The notes beneath the pieces are model-generated. The model was not told where the DNA came from. It saw only the letters and a list, made by a program, of their open reading frames with translations, and searched no databases. Position numbers and translations under genes: made by a program. From Amphiduros pacificus (lineage: Eukaryota; Annelida; Polychaeta; Phyllodocida; Hesionidae): 64,000 bases of DNA. Below are positions 45,701-58,505 of the stretch, one piece after another (the first letter of the stretch is position 1; every line of letters begins with the position of its first letter). The stretch spans positions 6,736,001 to 6,800,000 of the forward strand of contig OX439010.1 in assembly GCA_949316495.1 (NCBI GenBank), written 5' to 3'.

Positions 45701-48700
45701 CTAACCTGAATCCATATTGTGTTACTAGCACTCCAAACTAACCTGAACTCATATCGTGTTACTAGCACTCCAAACTAACCTGAACCCATATTGTGTTACA
45801 AGCACTCCAAACTAACCTGAACTCATATCGTGTTACTAGCACTCCAAACTAACCTGAACCCATATTGTGTTACAAGCACTCCAAACTAACCTGAATCCAT
45901 ATCGTGTTACTAGCACTCCAAACTAACCTGAACCCATATCGTGTCACTAGCACTCCAAAATAACCTGAACCCATATCGTGTTACTAGCACTCCAACCTAA
46001 CCTGAATCCCTATCGTGTTACTAGCACTCCAAACTAACCTGAACCCATATCGTGTTACTAGCACTCCAAACTAACCTGAATCCATATCGTGTTACTAGCA
46101 CTCCAAACTAACCTGAATCCATATCGTGTTACTAGCACTCCAAACTAACCTGAACTCATATCGTGTTACTAGCACTCCAAACTAACCTGAACCCATATCG
46201 TGTTACTAGCACTACAACCTAACCTGAATCCATATCATGTTACTAGCACTCCAAACTAACCTGAACCCATATTGTGTTACTAGCACTCCAAACTAACCTG
46301 AATCCATATTGTGTTACGAGCACTCCAAACTAACCTGAATCCATATTGTGTTACTAGCACACCAAACTAACCTGAATCCATATTGTGTTACGAGCACTCC
46401 AAACTAACCTGAACCCATATTGTGTTACTAGCACTCCAAACTAACCTGAATCCATATTGTGTTACGAGCACTCCAAACTAACCTGAATCCATATTGTGTT
46501 ACTAGCACACCAAACTAACCTGAATCCATATCGTGTTACTAGCACTCCAAACTAACCTGAATCCATATCATGTTACTAGCACTCCAAACTAACCTGAATC
46601 CATATCGTGTTACTAGCACTCCAAACTAACCTGAATCCATATCGTGTTACTAGCACTCCAAACTAACCTGAACCCATATTGTGTTACTAGCACTCCAAAC
46701 TAACCTGAACCCATATCGTGTTACTAGCACTACAACCTAACCTGAATCCATATCGTGTTACTAGCACTCCAAACTAACCTGAATCCATATTGTGTCACTA
46801 GCACTCCAAACTAACCTGAATCCATATCATGTTACTAGCACTCCAACCTAACCTGAACCCATATCGTGTTACTAGCACTACAACCTAACCTGAATCCATA
46901 TCGTGTTACTAGCACTCCAAACTAACCTGAATCCATATCGTGTTACTAGCACTCCAAACTAACCTGAACCCATATCATGTTACTAGCACTCCAAACTAAC
47001 CTGAACTCATATTGTGTTACTAGCACTCCAAACTAACCTGAACCCATATCATGTTACTAGCACTCCAAACTAACCTGAACCCATATTGTGTTACTAGCAC
47101 TCCAAACTAACCTGAACCCATATCGTGTTACTAGCACTCCAAACTAACCTGAATCCATATCGTGTTACTAGCACTCCAAACTAACCTGAATCCATATCAT
47201 GTTACTAGCACTCCAAACTAACCTGAACCCATATTGTGTTACTAGCACACCAAACTAACCTGAACCCATATTGTGTTACTAGCACTCCAAACTAACCTGA
47301 ACCCATATTGTGTTACTAGCACACCAAACTAACCTGAATCCATATCGTGTTACTAGCACTCCAAACTAACCTGAATCCATATCATGTTACTAGCACACCA
47401 AACTAACCTGAACCCATATTGTGTTACTAGCACTCCAAACTAACCTGAACCCATATTGTGTTACTAGCACTCCAAACTAACCTGAATCCATATTGTGTTA
47501 CTAGCACTCCAAACTAACATGAACCCATATTGTGTTACTAGCACACCAAACTAACCTGAACCCATATCGTGTTACTAGCACTCCAAACTAACCTGAACCC
47601 ATATTGTGTTACTAGCACTCCAAACTAACCTGAATCCATATTGTGTTACTAGCACTCCAAACTAACCTGAACCCATATTGTGTTACTAGCACACCAAACT
47701 AACCTGAACCCATATTGTGTTACTAGCACTCCAAACTAACCTGAACCCATATTGTGTTACTAGCACACCAAACTAACCTGAATCCATATCGTGTTACTAG
47801 CACTCCAAACTAACCTGAATCCATATCATGTTACTAGCACACCAAACTAACCTGAACCCATATTGTGTTACTAGCACTCCAAACTAACCTGAACCCATAT
47901 TGTGTTACTAGCACTCCAAACTAACCTGAATCCATATTGTGTTACTAGCACTCCAAACTAACATGAACCCATATTGTGTTACTAGCACACCAAACTAACC
48001 TGAACCCATATCGTGTTACTAGCACTCCAAACTAACCTGAACCCATATTGTGTTACTAGCACTCCAAACTAACCTGAATCCATATTGTGTTACTAGCACT
48101 CCAAACTAACCTGAACCCATATCATGTTACTAGCACTCCAAACTTACCTGAACCCATATCGTGTTACTAGCACTCCAAACTAACCTGAATCCATATCGTG
48201 TTACTAGCACTCCAAACTAACCTGAACCCATATCATGTTACTAGCACTCCAAACTAACCTGAACCCATATTATGTTACTAACACTCCAAACTAACCTGAA
48301 TCCCTATCGTGTTACTAGCACTCCAAACTAACCTGAATCCATATCATGTTACTAGAACTCCAAACTAACCTGAATCCATATTGTGTTACTAGCACTCCAA
48401 ACTAACCTGAACCCATATCATGTTACTAGCACTCCAAACTAACCTGAATCCATATCATGTTACTAGAACTCCAAACTAACCTGAATCCATATCGTGTTAC
48501 TAGCACTCCAAACTAACCTGAACCCATATTGTGTTACTAGCACTCCAAACTAACCTGAACCCATATCATGTTACTAGCACACCAAACTAACCTGAACCCA
48601 TATCGTGTTACTAGCACACCAAACTAACCTGAATCCATATCGTGTTACTAGCACTCCAAACTAACCTGAATCCATATCGTGTTACTAGCACTCCAAACTA

Positions 48701-51700
48701 ACCTGAATTCATATCATGTTACTAGCACTCCAAACTAACCTGAATCCATATCGTGTTACTAGCACACCAAACTAACCTGAATCCATATCATGTTACTAGC
48801 ACTCCAAACTAACCTGAATCCATATCGTGTTACTAGCACTCCAAACTAACCTGAACCCATATTGTGTTACTAGCACTCCAAACTAACCTGAATCCATATT
48901 GTGTTACTGGCACTCCAAGCTAACCTGAACCCATATCGTGTTACTAGCACTCCAAACTAACCTGAATCCATATCGTGTTACTAGCACTCCAAACTAACCT
49001 GAATCCATATCGTGTTACTAGCACTCCAAACTAACCTGAATCCATATTGTGTTACTAGCACTCCAAACTAACCTGAATCCATATCGTGTTACTAGCACTC
49101 CAAACTAACCTGAATCCATATCGTGTTACTAGCACTCCAAACTAACCTGAATCCATATTGTGTTACTAGCACTCCAAACTAACCTGAACCCATATCGTGT
49201 TACTAGCACTCCAAACTAACCTGAACTCATATCGTGTTACTAGCACTCCAAGCTAACCTGAACCCATATTGTGTTACTAGCACTCCAAACTAACCTGAAC
49301 CCATATTGTGTTACTAGCACACCAAACTAACCTGAATCCATATCGTGTTACTAGCACTCCAAACTAACCTGAATCCATATCGTGTTACTAGCACTCCAAA
49401 CTAACCTGAATCCATATTGTGTTACTAGCACACCAAACTAACCTGAATCCATATCGTGTTACTAGCACTCCAAACTAACCTGAACCCATATCGTGTTACT
49501 AGCACTCCAAACTAACCTGAATCCATATCGTGTTACTAGCACTCCAAACTAACCTGAACCCATATCGTGTTACTAGCACTCCAAACTAACCTGAATCCAT
49601 ATCGTGTTACTAGCACTCCAAACTAACCTGAATCCATATCGTGTTACTAGCACTCCAAACTAACCTGAATCCATATCGTGTTACTAGCACTCCAAACTAA
49701 CCTGAATCCATATCATGTTACTAGCACTCCAAACTAACCTGAACCCATATTGTGTTACTAGCACACCAAACTAACCTGAACCCATATTGTGTTACTAGCA
49801 CACCAAACTAACCTGAATCCATATCGTGTTACTAGCACTCCAAACTAACCTGAACCCATATCGTGTTACTAGCACTCCAAACTAACCTGAACCCATATTG
49901 TGTCACTAGCACTCCAAACTAACCTGAATCCATATCGTGTTACTAGCACTCCAAACTAACCTGAACCCATATCGTGTTACTAGCACTCCAAACTAACCTG
50001 AATCCATATCGTGTTACTAGCACTCCAAACTAACCTGAATCCATATTGTGTTACTAGCACACCAAACTAACCTGAATCCATATCGTGTTACTAGCACTCC
50101 AAACTAACCTGAACCCATATCGTGTTACTAGCACTCCAAACTAACCTGAATCCATATCGTGTTACTAGCACTCCAAACTAACCTGAACCCATATCGTGTT
50201 ACTAGCACTCCAAACTAACCTGAATCCATATCGTGTTACTAGCACTCCAAACTAACCTGAATCCATATCGTGTTACTAGCACTCCAAACTAACCTGAATC
50301 CATATCGTGTTACTAGCACTCCAAACTAACCTGAATCCATATCATGTTACTAGCACTCCAAACTAACCTGAACCCATATTGTGTTACTAGCACTCCAAAC
50401 TAACCTGAACCCATATTGTGTTACTAGCACTCCAAACTAACCTGAATCCATATCGTGTTACTAGCACTCCAAACTAACCTGAATCCATATCATGTTACTA
50501 GCACTCCAAACTAACCTGAATCCATATCGTGTTACTAGCACTCCAAACTAACCTGAACCCATATCGTGTTACTAGCACTCCAAACTAACCTGAATCCATA
50601 TCGTGTTACTAGCACTCCAAACTAACCTGAATCCATATTGTGTTACTAGCACACCAAACTAACCTGAATCCATATCGTGTTACTAGCACTCCAAACTAAC
50701 CTGAACCCATATCGTGTTACTAGCACTCCAAACTAACCTGAATCCATATCGTGTTACTAGCACTCCAAACTAACCTGAACCCATATTGTGTTACTAGCAC
50801 TCCAAACTAACCTGAATCCATATTGTGTTACTAGCACTCCAAACTAACCTGAATCCATATCGTGTTACTAGCACTCCAAACTAACCTGAACCCATATCGT
50901 GTTACTAGCACTCCAAACTAACCTGAATCCATATCATGTTACTAGCACTCCAAACTAACCTGAACCCATATCGTGTTACTAGCACTCCAAACTAACCTGA
51001 ATCCATATCGTGTTACTAGCACTCCAAACTAACCTGAATCCATATCGTGTTACTAGCACTCCAAACTAACCTGAATCCATATCGTGTTACTAGCACTCCA
51101 AACTAACCTGAATCCATATCATGTTACTAGCACTCCAAACTAACCTGAACCCATATTGTGTTACTAGCACTCCAAACTAACCTGAACCCATATTGTGTTA
51201 CTAGCACTCCAAACTAACCTGAACCCATATCGTGTTACTAGCACTCCAAACTAACCTGAATCCATATCGTGTTAATAGCACACCAAACTAACCTGAATCC
51301 ATATCATGTTACTAGCACTCCAAACTAACCTGAATCCATATCGTGTTACTAGCACACCAAACTAACCTGAATCCATATCATGTTACTAGCACACCAAACT
51401 AACCTGAATCCATATCATGTTACTAGCACACCAAACTAACCTGAATCCATATCATGTTACTAGCACTCCAAACTAACCTGAATCCATATCGTGTTACTAG
51501 CACTCCAAACTAACCTGAACCCATATTGTGTTACTAGCACTCCAAACTAACCTGAATCCATATTGTGTTACTGGCACTCCAAACTAACCTGAATCCATAT
51601 CGTGTTACTAGCACACCAAACTAACCTGAATCCATATCATGTTACTAGCACACCAAACTAACCTGAATCCATATCGTGTTACTAGCACTCCAAACTAACC

Positions 51701-54700
51701 TGAATCCATATCGTGTTACTAGCACACCAAACTAACCTGAATCCATATCGTGTTACTAGCACTCCAAACTAACCTGAATCCATATCGTGTTACTAGCACA
51801 CCAAACTAACCTGAATCCATATCGTGTTACTAGCACACCAAACTAACCTGAATCCATATCATGTTACTAGCACTCCAAACTAACCTGAATCCATATCGTG
51901 TTACTAGCACACCAAACTAACCTGAATCCATATCATGTTACTAGCACTCCAAACTAACCTGAACTCATATCGTGTTACTAGCACTCCAAACTAACCTGAA
52001 CCCATATCGTGTTACTAGCACTCCAAACTAACCTGAATCCATATCGTGTTACTAGCACACCAAACTAACCTGAATCCATATCATGTTACTAGCACTCCAA
52101 ACTAACCTGAATCCATATCGTGTTACTAGCACTCCAAACTAACCTGAACTCATATCGTGTTACTAGCACTCCAAACTAACCTGAACCCATATCGTGTTAC
52201 TAGCACTCCAAACTAACCTGAATCCATATCGTGTTACTAGCACTCCAAACTAACCTGAATCCATATCGTGTTACTAGCACACCAAACTAACCTGAATCCA
52301 TATCATGTTACTAGCACACCAAACTAACCTGAATCCATATCATGTTACTAGCACACCAAACTAACCTGAATCCATATCATGTTACTAGCACTCCAAACTA
52401 ACCTGAATCCATATCGTGTTACTAGCACTCCAAACTAACCTGAACCCATATTGTGTTACTAGCACTCCAAACTAACCTGAATCCATATTGTGTTACTGGC
52501 ACTCCAAACTAACCTGAATCCATATCGTGTTACTAGCACACCAAACTAACCTGAATCCATATCGTGTTACTAGCACACCAAACTAACCTGAATCCATATC
52601 GTGTTACTAGCACTCCAAACTAACCTGAATCCATATCGTGTTACTAGCACACCAAACTAACCTGAATCCATATCGTGTTACTAGCACTCCAAACTAACCT
52701 GAATCCATATCGTGTTACTAGCACACCAAACTAACCTGAATCCATATCGTGTTACTAGCACACCAAACTAACCTGAATCCATATCGTGTTACTAGCACTC
52801 CAAACTAACCTGAACCCATATTGTGTTACTAGCACTCCAAACTAACCTGAACCCATATCGTGTTACTAGCACACCAAACTAACCTGAATCCATATTGTGT
52901 TACTAGCACTCCAAACTAACCTGAATCCATAACGTGTTACTAGCACACCAAACTAACCTGAATCCATATCGTGTCACTAGCACTCCAAACTAACCTGAAT
53001 CCATATTGTGTTACTAGCACTCCAAACTAACCTGAATCCATATTGTGTTACTAGCACTCCAAACTAACCTGAATCCATAACGTGTTACTAGCACTCCAAA
53101 CTAACCTGAATCCATATCGTGTTACTAGCACTCCAAACTAACCTGAATCCATAACGTGTTACGAGCACTCCAAACTAACCTGAATCCATATCGTGTTACT
53201 AGCACTCCAAACTAACCTGAACTCATATCGTGTTACTAGCACACCAAACTAACCTGAATCCATATTGTGTTACGAGCACACCAAACTAACCTGAATCCAT
53301 ATCGTGTTACTAGCACTCCAAACTAACCTGAATCCATAACGTGTTACTAGCACTCCAAACTAACCTGAACCCATATCGTGTTACTAGCACACCAAACTAA
53401 CCTGAATCCATATCGTGTTACTAGCACTCCAAACTAACCTGAATCCATAACGTGTTACTAGCACACCAAACTAACCTGAATCCATATCGTGTTACTAGCA
53501 CACCAAACTAACCTGAATCCATATTGTGTTACGAGCACTCCAAACTAACCTGAATCCATAACGTGTTACTAGCACACCAAACTAACCTGAATCCATATTG
53601 TGTTACGAGCACTCCAAACTAACCTGAACTCATATCGTGTTACTAGCACTCCAAACTAACCTGAACTCATATCGTGTTACTAGCACTCCAAACTAACCTG
53701 AACCCATATTGTGTTACTAGCACTCCAAACTAACCTGAACCCATATTGTGTTACTAGCACACCAAACTAACCTGAATCCATATTGTGTTACGAGCACTCC
53801 AAACTAACCTGAATCCATATCATGTTACTAGCACTCCAAACTAACCTGAACTCATATTGTGTTACTAGCACTCCAAACTAACCTGAACCCATATCGTGTT
53901 ACTAGCACTCCAAACTAACCTGAATCCATAACGTGTTACTAGCACACCAAACTAACCTGAATCCATATCGTGTCACTAGCACTCCAAACTAACCTGAATC
54001 CATAACGTGTTACTAGCACTCCAAACTAACCTGAACCCATATCGTGTTACTAGCACACCAAACTAACCTGAACCCATATTGTGTTACGAGCACTCCAAAC
54101 TAACCTGAACTCATATCGTGTTACTAGCACTCCAAACTAACCTGAATCCATATTGTGTTACTAGCACTCCAAACTAACCTGAATCCATATCGTGTTACTA
54201 GCACACCAAACTAACCTGAACCCATATCGTGTTACTAGCACTCCAAACTAACCTGAACCCATATCGTGTTACTAGCACTCCAAACTAACCTGAACTCATA
54301 ACGTGTTACTAGCACTCCAAACTAACCTGAATCCATAACGTGTTACTAGCACTCCAAACTAACCTGAATCCATAACGTGTTACTAGCACACCAAACTAAC
54401 CTGAATCCATATTGTGTTACGAGCACTCCAAACTAACCTGAACTCATATCGTGTTACTAGCACTCCAAACTAACCTGAATCCATATCGTGTTACTAGCAC
54501 TCCAAACTAACCTGAATCCATATCGTGTTACTAGCACACCAAACTAACCTGAACCCATATCGTGTTACTAGCACTCCAAACTAACCTGAATCCATATCGT
54601 GTCACTAGCACTCCAAACTAACCTGAATCCATAACGTGTTACTAGCACTCCAAACTAACCTGAATCCATAACGTGTTACTAGCACACCAAACTAACCTGA

Positions 54701-55248
54701 ATCCATATTGTGTTACGAGCACTCCAAACTAACCTGAACTCATATCGTGTTACTAGCACTCCAAACTAACCTGAATCCATATTGTGTTACTAGCACTCCA
54801 AACTAACCTGAATCCATATCGTGTTACTAGCACACCAAACTAACCTGAACCCATATTGTGTTACTAGCACTCCAAACTAACCTGAATCCATATTGTGTTA
54901 CTAGCACTCCAAACTAACCTGAATCCATATTGTGTTACTAGCACTCCAAACTAACCTGAATCCATATTGTGTTACTAGCACTCCAAACTAACCTGAATCC
55001 ATATTGTGTTACTAGCACTCCAAACTAACCTGAACCCATATCGTGTTACTAGCACTCCAAACTAACCTGAATCCATATTGTGTTACTAGCACTCCAAACT
55101 AACCTGAATCCATATTGTGTTACTAGCACTCCAAACTAACCTGACTCCATATTGTGTTACTAGCACTCCAAACTAACCTGAATCCATATCGTGTTACTAG
55201 CACTCCAAACTAACCTGAACCCATATTGTGTCACTAGCACTCCAAACT
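42778..55248. repeat. 37-bp satellite-like array, about 337 copies
   Basis: One array of 12.5 kb. The unit holds GTTACTAGCACTCC, AAACTAACCTGAA and YCCATATYGT. The first GTTACTAGC at 42798 and its last counterpart at 55230 are 12432 bases apart, exactly 336 x 37. Intermediate landmarks (47497, 51567) also fall on exact multiples, so there is no net length drift. Variation is almost all substitution: TCC/ACC in CACTCC, AAYCC/AACTC, and TATCGTG/TATTGTG/TATCATG/TAACGTG. Blocks of 8, 12 and 25 units are duplicated inside. It would lie in the intron upstream of the exon at 42108-42275. On that gene's strand each unit reads TTCAG|GTTAGT. Confidence 0.99.
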
Positions 55249-56564
55249 TTTCTTGTTTATACCTTGTTTTTAATGAACAGATTTTGTTTGAGAAGCTTAA
55301 CAATATTGATTTATAAAAAATGAAGAAAAAAAATCGATAATTTATTTATGAAGGGTTTAAGGTGATTACAAATAATGATATAAATATCCTGCTTTAAACT
55401 ATCCCTTCAGTCTGCATCAAAGTACAAATCTTCTTAATGTGCCCATGACATGACACGTCTTTCCATTAATTCTAGAAATTTGATTAAAATTTAAGCTCTT
55501 TAACAAGAAATATATAACAAGGCATATTTTTTAAATGGAGTGTCTTTGATTTGAAAAGGAAATTTATCAAAAATGTAGTCTCCCGACAGTTACATATATA
55601 TATATATATATATATATGTACATAAATATACGGAATTGAGGAGCTGTTATTCCAAAATTGCAGAAAAACTGGCACGTGATAATTAAGGCAGCCTCATTAT
55701 AACTTGTGGCAACTTTGTCACTCATCACAATGCAGTTTACCTGATGCAGCATCATTAATATCTCAGATGGAAAACTCCTTATGACAAAAATCCATTCAGC
55801 AAGATTATTGCTTGCAAAGCCTTGTGGGGGAAAATCACAATTCCTGCTCGCTCATTATGCCTCACTTGCATGGAATACGATCTTTTAAAAAAAAAATAGT
55901 GGAATGTCTTTAAAAAGTTACATGAAGCTTATGAATCCTTCTCAGTAATATCGGTACGTGTTGGGGTTTAGGTACAATTGAGAAGTTGACAACTGGAGTA
56001 ATGCCCTTGAAGAATGCCCAAAATTAATCTTTTACATGAAGTACAGTTCTCTGAGCATGCCCAGTGAGGAAATTATATTTTTCCCTGCACAGAATCTTTG
56101 CTCATTCTCTCGTCATTTAATTCGATTTCCTATTTTACATTCACCTAATTCACTTCCTTTTCCCATTTTCCGGCAATGCATTTTATTGTAATTCTATTAT
56201 ACGGTGCATTGTCCCTATAAAATATTTCAAATGTTAAATTCAATGAAAAATTAGCCGCTTCAAGCCAATCTTTACATTTCCATCTACACTTTCTGAAACC
56301 ACCAATGTTCTGTTTTGTGCTCTTTTGTAGCTCATACTTCTGCATTTAATTAGGATTCTTTCTAGCATATTATTGTGAGCAGAGCAAACTTCCTGCAGTG
56401 TCACCTGATTATCAGAAAATTCTCATTTAAAAGTTAATTAAGACATTGGCATTTTCGCTTATTATACAGTGACATGCTTGATTAGCAGTGGGAGTTTTAA
56501 GCTTCTCATTGTTCCACAAATGCCTCACTGATCATCACTGATAACTCCTCTGATGCTCGCCCTC
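55249..56564. other. Unassigned AT-rich sequence
   Basis: An AT dinucleotide microsatellite of about 25 bases lies at 55594-55618. No exon recognised. Confidence 0.4.
55594..55618. repeat. (TA)n microsatellite
   Basis: About 12 perfect TA units. Confidence 0.95.
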
Positions 56565-57272
56565 CCCTCCCCCCAGGCATACCACTCCTCCCCTCCCCCC
56601 AGGCATACCACCCCTCCCATCCTCTCAAGGCATACCACTCCTCCCTCCTCCCCTGGCATACCACTCCTCCCCTCCTCCCCAGGCACACCACTCCTCCCCT
56701 CCTCTCAAGACATACCACTCCTCCCCTCCTCCCCAGTCACACCACTCCTCCCCTCCTCCCCAGGCACACCACTCCTCCCCTCCTCTCAAGACATACCACT
56801 CCTCCCCTCCTCCCCAGGCATACCACTCCTCCCCTGGCATATCACTCCTCCCCTCCTCCCCAGGCATACCACTCCTCCCCATGCATACCACTCCTCCCCA
56901 TGCATACCACTCCTCCCCATGCATACCACTCCTCCCCATGCATACCACTCCTCCCCATGCATACCACTCCTCCCCATGCATACCACTCCTCCCCAGGCAT
57001 ACCACTCCTCCCCAGGCATACCACTCCTCCCCATGCATACCACTCCTCCCCTCTTCTCCAGGCATACCACTCCTCCCCAGGCATACCACTCCTCCCCTCC
57101 TCCCCAGGCATACCACTCCTCCCCAGGCATACCACTCCTCCCCAGGCATACCACTCCTCCCCTCTTCTCCAGGCATACCACTCCTCCCCAGGCATACCAC
57201 TCCTCCCCAGGCATACCACTCCTCCCCAGGCATACCACTCCTCCCCAGGCATACCACTCCTCCCCAGGCACC
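56565..57272. repeat. 19/27-bp pyrimidine-rich minisatellite
   Basis: About 35 units of AGGCATACCACTCCTCCCC. In the left half many units are lengthened by CTCCTCCCC to 27 bp or so; the right half is mostly pure 19-mer. Confidence 0.95.
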
Positions 57273-58339
57273 TAATGCTACATTCATTCCTATTCTACTA
57301 TGCCCTACTGCCCTCAGCTTGTTATTTAACTTTTTATATCAATAGAAAAACAATCTGATTTGAAAATATCAAGACTATTTTGTATGATGCCTTGTGACCT
57401 TGAAATATTGATTGATGCCGCTGATATTCAAATTATCTGAGCTTTTTATGACATGCATACGAGCATTAAGGTGCTGAGCCTGGCATAATTAGAATAGGGT
57501 GTTCACAAAACTGGTGACAAACAGAAAGCCAGTTACCAAAGCCCAGTTGCGTAGTTCCTCAATTCTATAGCTTTTTAATTCAATAGCTCTTACAATTCCA
57601 TAGCTCCTGTCACTCATAGTGTGTGCCTCTTAAAAAAAGCTTGAAATTTATAACCATAAATTCTTGGATTCATAGGAACAGCAGGAGACATTTGCACAAA
57701 GCTAGATGATGCTTTCACACGTGGAGGGTGCATACGAGCCACGAGAGTCAGCTGTGGTCTGTGTGGACCTTTCTGTTAAATGTTGACTCGGCACATCCCC
57801 GTTGGCAATGCTCTATGGGCACATGACCCTCCTGCACCTGGTCCTTCCCTGAACACGGCCAGCCGCAGTATCTAAGAGATCCGTGCCTACCATCAGCCTC
57901 TGTATCACCCCCGGGCGGCACCGCTATTATCAGTTCCCTCCTTTGTTCACGTTGTTGGTCGTGAGCAAATACCTCTCACCATCGTTTCTTGGATCTCCTG
58001 TATTTCTTAGAAACTCCTTTTTCACATCACTTCACTCCCTTGAAATTATTTCATTATATAATGAATTTTGAAATCTTAATTATTCATAAATTGTATTGTG
58101 TATTGTTCATTTTAAACATCTGTATTTGTTTCCAACACAGGTGTAGCCTGAAACAAATCACGGAGTTCAAATAACATGTGGTAGAATACTGTATCAGGCT
58201 TAATTTAAAATGTGTCTCTCCCAAATACTGTGGCAACTTGTTATTGAGCCAAATAGAAATGTGGATTTGGCAACTGGTCTATTAACTGACACTAGCATTA
58301 AGGTTTGGCAACTAGAGAGTAGATAGGAGTGGCAACTAG
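57273..58339. other. Unassigned; one GC-richer patch
   Basis: GC-richer at about 57715-57960. A - strand frame is open there for about 60 codons without a start, but splice signals are not convincing. Nothing else recognised. Confidence 0.3.
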
Positions 58340-58505
58340 TTGTAAAACTAGTTTGGACAATGGCAACAAATTAAAGATAGTTAGATTTAAAACTTATTTG
58401 TGATTACGTTTCACATCTAATCACAATTCGCTTTTGTGGCAACTAGTTGTAAAACTAGTTTGGACAATGGCAACAAATTAAAGATAGTTAGATTTAAAAC
58501 TTATC
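58330..58505. repeat. Direct duplication, ~70 bp, 106 bp apart
   Basis: GTGGCAACTAGTTGTAAAAC through AAAGATAGTTAGATTTAAAA occurs at about 58332 and 58437. The copy core AACTAGTTGTAAAACTAGTT is an inverted repeat. TGGCAACT words are frequent nearby. Confidence 0.85.

Noticed and set aside
42778-55248. Whether the 37-bp array is a CRISPR-like or rRNA-spacer array
   Set aside because: Units are contiguous with no unique spacers, and no rRNA or Cas-like sequence is nearby; it is a plain tandem repeat.
56553-57358. Pro/His/Ser-rich and Gly/Trp-rich frames on both strands
   Set aside because: By-products of the 19/27-bp array; both strands and several frames are open at once.
57715-57960. GC-rich patch considered as an upstream exon of the - strand gene
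   Set aside because: About 60 open codons on the - strand, but no acceptor/donor pair that keeps the frame.
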